This document shows, piece after piece, positions 24,321 through 32,860 of a DNA stretch of 64,000 nucleotides. Both the position numbers and the translations under genes were made by a program. The notes under the pieces are model-generated. The model was not told the DNA's origin. It ran no database searches and saw only the letters and a list, made by a program, of their open reading frames with translations. Origin of the DNA: Algoriphagus taiwanensis (GTDB taxonomy: Bacteria > Bacteroidota > Bacteroidia > Cytophagales > Cyclobacteriaceae); NCBI RefSeq assembly GCF_036245645.1, contig NZ_BTPE01000013.1:62001-126000 (forward strand), written 5' to 3'. Numbering within the stretch: position 1 is the stretch's first letter; each line of letters starts with the position of its first letter.

Positions 24321-26714
24321 ATGAAAAAATTCCTCTCCCTTTTGGGATTTGTATCATTCCTGCTGATTGTAGGGATCTTGGTTTTGATTTTTATAAAAAG
24401 TCCAAAATACAATGGAGAGGTGAGCCTTCCGGGTCTTTCTCAATCCACCGAAGTCTATTTTGACGAATACGGCATCCCGCACATCTACGCCCAAAATGAA
24501 TCGGACGCTTATCGCGCTCTAGGCTATATCCACGCTCAAGAGCGGCTTTTCCAATTGGAAATGATGAGAAGAGTGGGTTCGGGAACCTTGGCGGAATTTT
24601 TAGGAAAAGATCTCCTGGAAGTCGATCAGTTTTTTCACACACTCGGCATTCCAAAGCACGCCAAAGAAAGTACGGAAACACTGATTGCCCAGGGAACCAC
24701 TCCTTGGAGAACTGCCTCTGAAGCGTACATCGAAGGAGTCAATGAATTCATAGCCCATGGCAATCTTCCTGTAGAGTATCTCCTTTTGGGTGAAAAACCC
24801 AGGCCCTACACGCTGGAAGACATGCACTCCATCGTTGGCTACATGTCATTCACCTTTGCCATGGCTGTAAAGACAGATCCTTTGCTTACCAAAATATCCA
24901 GAAACTTTGGGCCTGAATACCTCAATTCTCTTGCAGTAGAAACCCTGCCTGAGCATCATGTGATACCGGTTCACTACCCGGATTCTACAACGAGCATCTC
25001 AACAAGTACCTCAACCTTGACCGCTCTATTGGAAAAAATCCCCGTACCCCAATTGCAGGGCTCGAATGCTTGGGTGATTTCCGGTAATCGAACTCAGTCC
25101 GAAAAGGTGATCTTCAGCAACGACACGCACATCGGCTTTTCTTCCCCCTCGGTCTGGTTTGAAGCCCATTTGGAATATCCCGGATTCAGCTTTTATGGTA
25201 ATCATCTCGCTGGAATCCCCTTTGGATTTATGGGAAACAACCGACATCATTCCATTGGATTGACCATGTTTGAAAACGATGATCAGGACTTTTTCGAAGA
25301 AAAGCTGAATCCCGAAAATCCAAATGAAATCCTGATCGGCGAAGAAGCTTTTCCCATCCAAACCCGAAAGGAAATCATCCGAGTCAAAGGACAAGACCCT
25401 GTAGAATGGGAAATCCGAGAAACCCCTCATGGTCCCATCATCAATCCGGTAGTCAAGGAAATTGCGGACCTGACCTCCAATCCTGTCTCATCTTGGTGGG
25501 TCTATCTGCTCGAACCAGCCAAGAGTTTTGAAGCAGTTTACAAAATGAATCATGCCCAATCTATTACAGAAGTAGCAGAGGCGGTTGCCTTGATTCATGC
25601 TCCCGGACTGAATATCATGTATGGAGATGCTGAGGGAAACATCGCCTGGTGGGCGGCTGCAAAGCTTCCGATTCGTGGAAAAAAAGCCCATTCCAAGATT
25701 ATTGCGGATGGTTCCGATCCCGAAACCCAGCCAAAAGGTTGGTATCCTTTCGAAGAAAACCCCAAAAGCATCAACCCTCCCAGTGGGTTTGTAGCTTCTG
25801 CAAACAATCAACCCGATTCTACCAGAGGAGGTCATTTATTTCCCGGGTATTATTTTCCGGGGGAAAGATGGAACCGGATCGCAAAAACCATTTCTTCCCG
25901 AAGCGATTGGGATGTAAAATCCCTCCAAAGCTTACAATTGGAAACGATCAATGAGGTATTTCCCCAAATCGCCCAATTTATGCTCGCTGAGGTCAATAGA
26001 GAGGACTTTGAGGAATTTGCTGAAGCTTTGGAAAGGTTAGAAACTTGGGATGGAGACCATCAAATCAAAAAGACCGAGCCCACCCTTTTCTACAAATGGC
26101 TGCTCCATACCTGGAGATTGGCTATGGAAGATGAGCTGGGAAAAGAGGGCTTCGAGGCATTTCTTCAGACCTTTATCATGGTCAACAGCAACCGACATTT
26201 CATCACTAAAGAAGACAATCCCTGGTGGGACAAGCAAGATACCCCGGAGAAGGAAACCCGTGAGGATATCATCAGGGAAGCCTTGTCCCTTTCCTTGAAT
26301 GAGCTTTCCCAACAGCTGGGAAATAACCCCAAAGAATGGAATTGGGAAAAAGTGGTGAATCTGGTGCACCCTCATCCTCTGGGAAGCCAAAAGCCCTTGG
26401 ATAAATTATTCAACGTACAAGCTGGCCCAATCGCCGGAAACGAGGAAGCCGTAAACAAGCTGACCCTAAAACCTATGCCCGATGGCACTTATCAGGTAGT
26501 AGCAGGCCCTGCCATCCGAATTATGTTGGACTTTGGAGATTTGGAAAATTCTGTTTCAGTTTTGCCCACCGGCAATAGCGGCAACCGATTCAGCAAGCAC
26601 TATGCAGACCAAAAAGAGCTTTTTGTGAAAGGGAAGTATCGACCGCAAGAAATGAATGAAGCGAGGATCAAAGAGCGGTCAGAAAATAAATTGATTTTAA
26701 ACCCTGCTGACTAG
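24321..26714 (+). CDS. Penicillin acylase-family (Ntn-hydrolase) amidase
   Basis: 797 residues from the ATG at 24321, which begins with an N-terminal membrane anchor/signal (MKKFLSLLGFVSFLLIVGIL). The precursor should cleave itself before Ser248 in LQGSNAWVIS to free the catalytic Ser of the beta chain. Alpha-chain hallmarks include FDEYGIPHIYAQNESDAYRA, GYIHAQERLFQLEMMRR and VGSGTLAEFLG. Beta-chain hallmarks include IFSNDTHIGFSSPSVWFEAH, GFMGNNRHHSIGLTMFENDD, GNIAWWAAAKLPIRG and FPGYYFPGERWNRIA. The family cleaves amides such as beta-lactams and acyl-homoserine lactones; the natural substrate here is unknown. Confidence 0.93.
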   Translation: MKKFLSLLGFVSFLLIVGILVLIFIKSPKYNGEVSLPGLSQSTEVYFDEYGIPHIYAQNESDAYRALGYIHAQERLFQLEMMRRVGSGTLAEFLGKDLLEVDQFFHTLGIPKHAKESTETLIAQGTTPWRTASEAYIEGVNEFIAHGNLPVEYLLLGEKPRPYTLEDMHSIVGYMSFTFAMAVKTDPLLTKISRNFGPEYLNSLAVETLPEHHVIPVHYPDSTTSISTSTSTLTALLEKIPVPQLQGSNAWVISGNRTQSEKVIFSNDTHIGFSSPSVWFEAHLEYPGFSFYGNHLAGIPFGFMGNNRHHSIGLTMFENDDQDFFEEKLNPENPNEILIGEEAFPIQTRKEIIRVKGQDPVEWEIRETPHGPIINPVVKEIADLTSNPVSSWWVYLLEPAKSFEAVYKMNHAQSITEVAEAVALIHAPGLNIMYGDAEGNIAWWAAAKLPIRGKKAHSKIIADGSDPETQPKGWYPFEENPKSINPPSGFVASANNQPDSTRGGHLFPGYYFPGERWNRIAKTISSRSDWDVKSLQSLQLETINEVFPQIAQFMLAEVNREDFEEFAEALERLETWDGDHQIKKTEPTLFYKWLLHTWRLAMEDELGKEGFEAFLQTFIMVNSNRHFITKEDNPWWDKQDTPEKETREDIIREALSLSLNELSQQLGNNPKEWNWEKVVNLVHPHPLGSQKPLDKLFNVQAGPIAGNEEAVNKLTLKPMPDGTYQVVAGPAIRIMLDFGDLENSVSVLPTGNSGNRFSKHYADQKELFVKGKYRPQEMNEARIKERSENKLILNPAD

Positions 26715-26753
26715 AGGAGAGTTATTGAATCAGTGAGATTATAAATTATTGAA

Positions 26754-27203
26754 ATGGGAATTTTTGATAGAAATAAAAGTAAAAAAGATCCAAAGGCTTA
26801 CCCTGTTCAAAAGCCTGAAGAAGAGTGGCAGGAGATTTTAGATCCACATTCCTATCATGTCCTTCGGGAAAAAGGCACCGAAAGACCATTTACCGGACAG
26901 TACTACCTGAACAAGGACACCGGTATCTACGAGTGCAAAGCCTGCGGAAATGAGATTTTTCACTCTTCCAAAAAGTACGACAGCGGCTGTGGATGGCCAA
27001 GTTTTACCGAGCCCATTCGGCCTGAGGCCATCGATGTGCAGATGGACTACAGCCACTTTATGATCCGGGAAGAGATTCTTTGTGGTAATTGCGGAGGACA
27101 TCTGGGGCACCGCTTCCCTGACGGACCAAAAGACCAAGGAGGAATCCGCTACTGCATCAATTCGGTCAGTATGGATTTCAAAAAAGAGGACGAAAAAGCT
27201 TAA
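26754..27203 (+). CDS. msrB: Peptide-methionine (R)-S-oxide reductase
   Basis: Repairs methionine-R-sulfoxide in oxidised proteins. 149 residues. The two zinc pairs are CKACGNEIFHS and CGNCGGHLGHRF, and the catalytic Cys lies in GIRYCINSVSM. CGWPSFTEP is the substrate loop. The N-terminal ~40 residues are charged (MGIFDRNKSKKDPKAYP) with no signal peptide, so the protein is cytoplasmic. The stop overlaps the stop of the convergent TIGR02757 gene by 4 nt, leaving no room for a separate terminator. Confidence 0.96.
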   Translation: MGIFDRNKSKKDPKAYPVQKPEEEWQEILDPHSYHVLREKGTERPFTGQYYLNKDTGIYECKACGNEIFHSSKKYDSGCGWPSFTEPIRPEAIDVQMDYSHFMIREEILCGNCGGHLGHRFPDGPKDQGGIRYCINSVSMDFKKEDEKA

Positions 27204-27967
27204 AATTTCTCTTCAATCCCTAAGCCAAACAAGGCGAAATCGTACTTCACGGGATCTTGAGGATCAAACTCTTTCAATCGCTCGGTCAACTCAAGTGCTG
27301 TAAACCAGTCGGTCTGCTTTCTCTGGATCAGGCCCAATTTCCTCGCCACACGATCCACATGGAGGTCGCAGGGACAAATGAGTTGAGAGGGTTGGATTTT
27401 ATTCCAAATCCCGAAATCCACTCCTTTGTCATCCTTTCTTACCATCCAGCGAAGAAACATGTTGATCCTCTTACAGGCCGCTTTTCGGGCTGGGGTAGCG
27501 ATATGCTTTCGTGTACGTGAAGGTGCATCCGGTAAGCTGAAGAAGAATTCATGAAATCGGACCAGCATACTTTCCATAGCATCCTCCCGATTGGTTTGTC
27601 CGATCAAGAAGGCCTCTTCCAAACTGGGATGGTTTCGATAGTACCAAGCCAAAAAATGAATGAAGTAAAGCGTATCCGTCGCATTGAAGGTTCGGTGCTT
27701 AAAACTCAAAAACGGCTTTAAATCGCTTTCCTGATGGTTTTTCAAAAAGTCATGGGGTGCATGGTCCATCATCTGGAAAAGCTCATTGCACTTATTGATG
27801 ATGGTTTTTCTTTGTCCCCAAGCCAAAATCGCCGCAAAAAAGCCGGTGATTTCAATATCCTCTTTTTTAGAATATTGATGGGGTATAGAAATGGGATCAT
27901 TGGGAATGAAGCCCGGCTGATTGTATTGGATGTATTTTTCCTCCAAAAAATCTTTTAGGGAATTCAT
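27200..27967 (-). CDS. TIGR02757 (DUF2400) family protein
   Basis: 255 residues; a conserved family of Bacteroidota and some other bacteria with unproven function. Recognised by ITGFFAAILAWGQRKTIINK, FKHRTFNATDTLYFIHFLAW, RTRKHIATPARKAACKRINM, FLRWMVRKDDKGVDFGIW and CPCDLHVDRVARKLGLIQRK. The HhH-like end, with Cys and His residues around a basic helix, resembles DNA glycosylases; this likeness is an inference. It is in an operon with the hypothetical protein upstream (4-nt gap). Confidence 0.88.
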   Translation of the reverse strand: MNSLKDFLEEKYIQYNQPGFIPNDPISIPHQYSKKEDIEITGFFAAILAWGQRKTIINKCNELFQMMDHAPHDFLKNHQESDLKPFLSFKHRTFNATDTLYFIHFLAWYYRNHPSLEEAFLIGQTNREDAMESMLVRFHEFFFSLPDAPSRTRKHIATPARKAACKRINMFLRWMVRKDDKGVDFGIWNKIQPSQLICPCDLHVDRVARKLGLIQRKQTDWFTALELTERLKEFDPQDPVKYDFALFGLGIEEKF

Positions 27968-27971
27968 GCGA

Positions 27972-28526
27972 TCAAAGGGCCACTTTCACTTCTCCACCCT
28001 GAGCCCCATCAAACCATTTGAAGGAAAGCTCATTCTCAGCTTTCTCTGACACATGCCAATCAAAGGACTTAATCTGAGTAAGGGAGCGAAGAGAATCCTC
28101 ATCGGGATCGTACAGGCAAATGTCAAAATCTGGCATATTCTTGGAGTCCAGCGTATTCCATTTCTCCAAGATAAACCCCTCCTCGATCACTCTTATTTTA
28201 TTGCCAAAGACATAATCAGTAAGCACAGAAGGCACTCCGTCTTTTCTCCTAAGTCTAAATCCTGAAGGCCCAAACAAGATCTGCTTGCAAAGCTTAGCTT
28301 CCAAAAGCTCGTTGGAATGGGGTAATGTTTCCCACTCGGACTCTTTAATCACCACTTTTTTTCCCTCAGGTTTGATACTGGCCAAAAGCTGAGAAAGCTT
28401 GGAAAACACGAAGGTCAAGCCAATAAAGAGCAAACCAAAACTGGCCAAAATCGGATAGGAAATGATAAAAATCGCATTCCAGATAAATCTGAATAGGTGA
28501 TGAAAGAAGAGTTGGACTTTGCTCAT
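27972..28526 (-). CDS. Hypothetical membrane-anchored protein
   Basis: 184 residues, not recognised. A hydrophobic N-terminal hairpin (FIWNAIFIISYPILASFGLL, FIGLTFVFSKLSQLLA) is followed by a ~135-residue soluble part, probably cytoplasmic. That part is rich in beta-strand pattern (QILFGPSGFRLRRKDGVPSV, LYDPDEDSLRSLTQIKSFDW). It lies 4 nt upstream of the TIGR02757 gene on the same strand, so they are likely co-expressed. Codon use is like its neighbours. No function can be proposed. Confidence 0.75.
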   Translation of the reverse strand: MSKVQLFFHHLFRFIWNAIFIISYPILASFGLLFIGLTFVFSKLSQLLASIKPEGKKVVIKESEWETLPHSNELLEAKLCKQILFGPSGFRLRRKDGVPSVLTDYVFGNKIRVIEEGFILEKWNTLDSKNMPDFDICLYDPDEDSLRSLTQIKSFDWHVSEKAENELSFKWFDGAQGGEVKVAL

Positions 28527-28680
28527 GGGGTAATATGGAGCCGTAAAGGTACCGCTGTTAGACTAGAATCCCAAAGTGATAATGATCAGCTTTAGCCCTT
28601 AGATACTTAAAGACGGGAAAACCGGAAAGGATCAAATATCAATTGAATTGGATAAAACTTGAGAATGGATTTTCCTATCA

Positions 28681-28708
28681 AATAAAAAAGCCTTCACAAG
28701 GAAGGCTA
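28681..28708 (-). terminator. Hairpin terminator of the LysM gene
   Basis: AGCCTTC (28689-28695) pairs with GAAGGCT (28701-28707) around ACAAG. A T-run follows on the minus strand. Confidence 0.88.
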
Positions 28709-28730
28709 TACTAATTAAGCTATGTAAATT

Positions 28731-29912
28731 TTAGTACAATACTTCAACCGGAAAACGATTATTAACCGCTCTCAACTGATCGTAGGCAGCTTGGGATAGT
28801 TTGATTACCAGTTTGGAATTGTCGCCTGTCTCAGGTAGAGTACCTACCACTCGGGCGAAAATGGTCACATCATTTTCTTCATTCTTCACACGCATGATGC
28901 TTCCCACAGGAGCAGTACGGTGCAAAACCAAATACTTTTTATGTCCTCCGGTACCTTCGATCACTTCAGCCTGTCCGTTTTCCTTGATATTTTTAAATCC
29001 TCCGGAAGTATATTCGATCGTATTTTCCTCTCTCATCTCGGCTGTGGAGACGGCCATCTTCGGCTCTCCGATTACAGGTACAGTAGATGGTCCTTCTGGA
29101 GCTCTCCCAACTTTAATGCTTTGCCCAACCCGAAGGTTATTGGAAGTCAACCCATTCCACCGAATCAAATCTTCTACACTGGAATTGTATTGATTAGATA
29201 GAGAAAATAGTGTTTCCCCTGACTTTACAGTGTGAGAAATCCACTCTCCCGGTACGATGGGAGTAGAAGTAAGGGTGTTGGATACGGTTACGGTGGAAGT
29301 TGTTTTAGTAGGCTCAGACTTTGGAGAAGGTGTTTCTTTTCTTGGTTCTTCTTTCTTAGGAGTGGGCTCTGGCTTGGGAGTTTCTTTTGGAGCGGAAGTT
29401 GGAACGGAGGCAGTGGTGGTTACAGCCAAAGTCGGATTGACAGCTACTGCCGGAGAGGGAGCAGTCTCCTTAACCACCAAGGCCTGTCCCACGCTCAGGT
29501 CATTTCCCAGAAGTTTGTTCCATTGCTTCAAAGAATCTACCGTTACTCCATATTTTTTCGAAATGGAGAAAAGAGTTTCTCCCGGAGCGACTTTGTGAAG
29601 GGAATTTCCATCAGGCAGCTTTGCCGCAGTGATATAAGGTATCCGGATAGTTTGACCTGCTTTCAATCCCTGCTTGAGTGATTCATTGGCATTTTGGATT
29701 TCTCCGACTGAAGCTTGGTATTTTCTGGAAATGGAAAAAAGAGTCTCCCCACCGGTTACTTGATGAAGGATAAAAGTTTTGTCTCCTACCCGCTCCACGC
29801 CTACAGAATCTCCCAAGGTCAATCCCTTGGCATGAGATTCTTGAAAAGAAATTAGGAAAGCAAAAAAGGTGAATATCAGAAGAGTTTTGCCAGAGAAGAA
29901 AGTGGTATTCAT
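28731..29912 (-). CDS. Exported protein with three LysM repeats and a C-terminal RlpA-like domain
   Basis: 393 residues. A signal peptide ends near ESHAKG (~29). Three LysM peptidoglycan-binding repeats lie at ~48-94 (GGETLFSISRKYQASVGEIQ), ~105-149 (PGETLFSISKKYGVTVDSLK) and ~227-270 (SGETLFSLSNQYNSSVEDLI). A Pro/Lys/Thr-rich linker lies between the second and third. The C-terminal ~95 residues (YLVLHRTAPVGSIMRVKNEE, then FARVVGTLPETGDNSKLVIK) look like a double-psi beta-barrel of the RlpA type. It is probably a periplasmic cell-wall-binding protein. It is monocistronic with a terminator. Confidence 0.88.
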   Translation of the reverse strand: MNTTFFSGKTLLIFTFFAFLISFQESHAKGLTLGDSVGVERVGDKTFILHQVTGGETLFSISRKYQASVGEIQNANESLKQGLKAGQTIRIPYITAAKLPDGNSLHKVAPGETLFSISKKYGVTVDSLKQWNKLLGNDLSVGQALVVKETAPSPAVAVNPTLAVTTTASVPTSAPKETPKPEPTPKKEEPRKETPSPKSEPTKTTSTVTVSNTLTSTPIVPGEWISHTVKSGETLFSLSNQYNSSVEDLIRWNGLTSNNLRVGQSIKVGRAPEGPSTVPVIGEPKMAVSTAEMREENTIEYTSGGFKNIKENGQAEVIEGTGGHKKYLVLHRTAPVGSIMRVKNEENDVTIFARVVGTLPETGDNSKLVIKLSQAAYDQLRAVNNRFPVEVLY

Positions 29913-30068
29913 GGGTCGTAATTATTTTTAGAACAAATTCAGGATTAATCCTGTACTATTTTTAGGCAATAATTATGCTAAAAATCACTTCCAAACCACT
30001 AAAGAATAAAAGTCATTCCTAGTGATTTGTCTGATAGCTTAGTATCTTTTCTTTCTCTTATTCCAATT

Positions 30069-31415
30069 ATGAATCTAAAACGACTATCTCTTATTCTTTT
30101 TTTCGGACTCTTTTCGGCATTTGCTTTTTCTCAGGAAAAAATAGAAAAGGTCTACACCTTCAAAATCGATAAGGACATCGATCCTGCGATGAACCGTCGG
30201 GTAAAAATGGCCTTGGACGAAGCCAAAGAAAAAGGTGCGGACCTGGTCCTGATCGAAATGGATACCTATGGAGGAGAGGTCACAGATGCCGATGAAATCC
30301 GAACCCGGATTTTGGAGTCAGAGATTCCCGTCTATGTGTTTATCAATAAGGATGCAGCTTCTGCAGGAGCCTTGATTTCCATTGCCTGCGACAGCATCTA
30401 CATGGCACCCGGGGCTAGCATTGGTGCAGCGACAGTCGTCAACGGAGTCGATGGTGCAGCGGCACCGGACAAATACCAATCCTACATGCGGTCCATGATG
30501 CGCAGCACTGCCGAGGCCAAGGGAAGAGACCCGAAAATCGCAGAAGCCATGGTGGATGAAAAAATTGAGATTGAAGGTGTTTCAGCAGCTGGTTCGGTGA
30601 TCACTTTTTCCGTTTCAGAAGCCATCAAATATGGATTTTGTGACGGAGAATTTAGCTCCTTGAATGAGATTTTGGAGGCAAAAGGACTAGCTCATGCTGA
30701 ATTGATTGCTTACGAGGAGAGCTCTACAGAGTCTATCATTTCTTTTTTCCTGAGTCCGGCTATCAGCGGAATTCTGATCCTGATTATCATAGGAGGCATT
30801 TATTTTGAACTTCAAACCCCCGGAGTCGGATTCCCACTTCTGGCAGCCATCATTGCTACCTTGCTCTATTTTATCCCTTACTATCTCAACGGCCTTGCGG
30901 ACAATTGGGAAATAATTGTCTTTGTGCTTGGGATTATCCTGCTTGGGGTGGAATTATTTGTCATACCCGGCTTTGGCATCTTCGGTGTTCTGGGAATTGT
31001 CTTTATTCTTGGCGGATTGGTCTTGGGTATGCTTCCAAATCAAGATTTCAATTTTGATTTTGTACCTGCTTCTGAGCTATTCCTTGCTTTACTAACCGTG
31101 ATTTTGGCTGCGTTAGCCTCAGTAGGTTTAGTCTTTTGGCTTACGCCAAAGGTCAATCAATGGGGTGCATTCAGCACTATTACCTTGGCAAGCACCCAGG
31201 AACGTACTCAGGGCTACACCTCGAGTTTTTATGCAGACAGCTTAAAGGGAAAAACAGGAATCGTCCACAATCGACTTAGGCCAAGCGGCAAAGTAGAAAT
31301 CGAAGGGGAAATTTACGATGCCTATTCCAGAGGAGAATTTTTGGATCAGGGCGAACCCATCATCGTTATTTCCACAGAAGGAACCAGCCTAAAAGTCAAA
31401 AAATGGGAAGGCTAA
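30069..31415 (+). CDS. NfeD-family membrane protease (ClpP-like serine protease plus NfeD domain)
   Basis: 448 residues from the ATG at 30069, with a signal peptide ending near FAFSQ. The ClpP/SppA-like domain spans ~25-215: GADLVLIEMDTYGGEVTDAD, the nucleophile Ser in NKDAASAGALISIACDSIYM, GASIGAATVV, and the general-base Lys likely in PDKYQSYMRSMMRS. Four to five membrane helices follow (~225-365). A C-terminal OB-fold NfeD domain is seen in LKGKTGIVHNRLRPSGKVEI. In archaea and bacteria such proteases cleave stomatin partners; no stomatin gene is adjacent here. It heads a five-gene run to 35618. Confidence 0.92.
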   Translation: MNLKRLSLILFFGLFSAFAFSQEKIEKVYTFKIDKDIDPAMNRRVKMALDEAKEKGADLVLIEMDTYGGEVTDADEIRTRILESEIPVYVFINKDAASAGALISIACDSIYMAPGASIGAATVVNGVDGAAAPDKYQSYMRSMMRSTAEAKGRDPKIAEAMVDEKIEIEGVSAAGSVITFSVSEAIKYGFCDGEFSSLNEILEAKGLAHAELIAYEESSTESIISFFLSPAISGILILIIIGGIYFELQTPGVGFPLLAAIIATLLYFIPYYLNGLADNWEIIVFVLGIILLGVELFVIPGFGIFGVLGIVFILGGLVLGMLPNQDFNFDFVPASELFLALLTVILAALASVGLVFWLTPKVNQWGAFSTITLASTQERTQGYTSSFYADSLKGKTGIVHNRLRPSGKVEIEGEIYDAYSRGEFLDQGEPIIVISTEGTSLKVKKWEG

Positions 31416-31429
31416 AGGCGGGATTTTGA

Positions 31430-31437
31430 TAAGTTTG
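31430..31437 (+). promoter_or_regulatory. Possible -7 box (TAAGTTTG) just before the globin gene
   Basis: TAAGTTTG fits TAnnTTTG and ends 4 nt before the globin ATG. If used, it would give a leaderless transcript for the globin operon inside the longer nfeD unit. No -33 element is evident, so confidence is low. Confidence 0.3.
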
Positions 31438-31441
31438 TGGC

Positions 31442-31819
31442 ATGAATCCATTCCAGTCTGTCTACCAACTGATAGGAGAAGAAAAAATCAGGGAACTCAC
31501 CGCATACTTTTATCAGGAGGTTGCTGAAAATCAGGAGCTAAGAAGACTTTATCCTGAAAAAGACTTGGCTCCTGCCGAGCGAAGGCTGTTTCTTTTTCTT
31601 CTTCAGGTTTTTGGTGGACCTCAGACTTACTCTGAGGAAAGAGGACATCCCCGACTGAGAATGAGGCATTTCAACTGGCAAATTGATGCCAAAATGAGAG
31701 ACCATTGGCTGAATGCCATGTTTACAGCCCTGGATAAAATCGAACCTGAACAAAATGTGAAGGAATTGATGATGGGGTACTTTATCAAAGTGGCTAATCA
31801 TATGATCAACCATGAGTAA
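31442..31819 (+). CDS. Group II truncated haemoglobin
   Basis: 125 residues, a heme-binding 2-over-2 globin. The TrHbII pattern is clear: VYQLIGEEKIRELTAYFYQE, LYPEKDLAPAERRLFLFLLQ, VFGGPQTYSEERGHPRLRMR (the last containing the heme-contacting RGHPRLR), HFNWQIDAKMRDHWLNAMFT with the conserved Trp. The proximal His is likely the one in RMRHF. Functions in the family include O2 and NO handling. It overlaps the following plsC gene by 8 nt, an unusual partner, so redox or oxygen coupling to lipid synthesis is only a guess. Confidence 0.93.
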   Translation: MNPFQSVYQLIGEEKIRELTAYFYQEVAENQELRRLYPEKDLAPAERRLFLFLLQVFGGPQTYSEERGHPRLRMRHFNWQIDAKMRDHWLNAMFTALDKIEPEQNVKELMMGYFIKVANHMINHE

Positions 31820-32567
31820 ATTTTTCAGCAGAGTCTATTCTATTTATGCCGCGGTTCTTTTTGTGATCAGTTTCCTGCTGATTTTTCCATTCTTCCTGAT
31901 CTGCATTTGGGTACCGGGATGGCAAAAATTCGGCAGAAAAATCAACCGCTATTGGGCAAAGGTTTACTTTTCACTGATCTTATTACCCGTTCGATTGGAT
32001 ATCCGTGGCGAAATCAAAAAAAACCAACCCTATATTTTCCTTGCCAATCACTTCAGCTATCTCGATGTAGCCATGATGGGATTTATCCCCGGGGACGTGC
32101 TCTTTGTAGGCAAAGCTTCTATCCGCAAGGCTCCTCTTTTTGGCTACTATTTCAAAAAATTACATATCGCAGTGGACCGAAGCCGGGTCAAAAGCAGGGC
32201 TGAAACCATGCGGAGAGCAGGTGAAGCTTTGGATCGGGGAAGTGGTATCGTTTTGTTTCCTGAAGGTGGAATTTATACCCAAAATCCACCCCACATGGTT
32301 CCCTTCAAGTATGGGGCCTTTCGGCTGGCAATTGAGAAACAAATACCCATCATCCCTGTCACCTTATCCTATAATCATCTAATTTTGCCTGAGGACGGGA
32401 AATTTCTTCTGCATTGGAAGCCTGCCAAAATGGTCCTCCATGAAGCGCTCGATCCCAAAAATTTTACCACAGAGTATGAGCTTTCTGAGCACTGCTATCA
32501 AATCATACAAGAACAGCTCAATCTCGATAATCCTCCTAAAAAGTCCCTAAAAACCAGCGAGACGTGA
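31812..32567 (+). CDS. plsC: 1-acyl-sn-glycerol-3-phosphate acyltransferase
   Basis: Adds the second acyl chain to lysophosphatidic acid at the inner membrane. 251 residues with one N-terminal hydrophobic segment. Acyltransferase motifs: the catalytic NHFSYLD, DVLFVGKASIRKAPLFGYYF, and FPEGGIY in place of the usual FPEGTRS, then IPIIPVTLSYN. It overlaps the globin by 8 nt and gatC by 4 nt (GTGA). A second, more distant acyltransferase (GlsA-like) occurs at 20265. Confidence 0.92.
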   Translation: MSKFFSRVYSIYAAVLFVISFLLIFPFFLICIWVPGWQKFGRKINRYWAKVYFSLILLPVRLDIRGEIKKNQPYIFLANHFSYLDVAMMGFIPGDVLFVGKASIRKAPLFGYYFKKLHIAVDRSRVKSRAETMRRAGEALDRGSGIVLFPEGGIYTQNPPHMVPFKYGAFRLAIEKQIPIIPVTLSYNHLILPEDGKFLLHWKPAKMVLHEALDPKNFTTEYELSEHCYQIIQEQLNLDNPPKKSLKTSET

Positions 32568-32860
32568 AAATAGATAAAGAAACTATCAAGAAAATAGCCC
32601 ATCTGGCACGACTGGAATTTGACGAAAGCTCTGCGGAGAAAATGTCAAAAGACATGTCTCAGATTCTCGATTGGGTAGAACAATTAAACGAAGTAGATAC
32701 CGAAGGAGTGGAGCCTCTCACCACGATGTCTTCCGAAGTCAATGTCATGCGGGAAGACAAAGTCGGACCGCATCTTTCCCACGAGGAAGCGCTGAAAAAT
32801 GCCCCACAAAGGGACTCTGATTACTTCCGTGTACCCAAGGTTTTGGAAACCAATGAGTAA
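32564..32860 (+). CDS. gatC: Aspartyl/glutamyl-tRNA amidotransferase subunit C
   Basis: Small subunit that steadies the GatCAB amidotransferase, which converts misacylated Glu-tRNA(Gln) and Asp-tRNA(Asn). 98 residues. Typical: KKIAHLARLEFDESSAEKMS, DMSQILDWVEQLNEVDTEGV, EPLTTMSSEVNVMREDKV, and a C-terminal FRVPKVLE. The start is GTG at 32564, overlapping the plsC stop; no in-frame ATG is nearer. gatA and gatB are not adjacent, as is often the case in this phylum. It overlaps the TPR-membrane gene by 8 nt. Confidence 0.95.
   Translation: MKIDKETIKKIAHLARLEFDESSAEKMSKDMSQILDWVEQLNEVDTEGVEPLTTMSSEVNVMREDKVGPHLSHEEALKNAPQRDSDYFRVPKVLETNE

Noticed and set aside
28801..29681. Long Gly/Ser- and Arg/Ser-rich open frames opposite the LysM gene.
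   Set aside because: They mirror the Pro/Lys/Thr-rich linker of the LysM protein and have no independent support.
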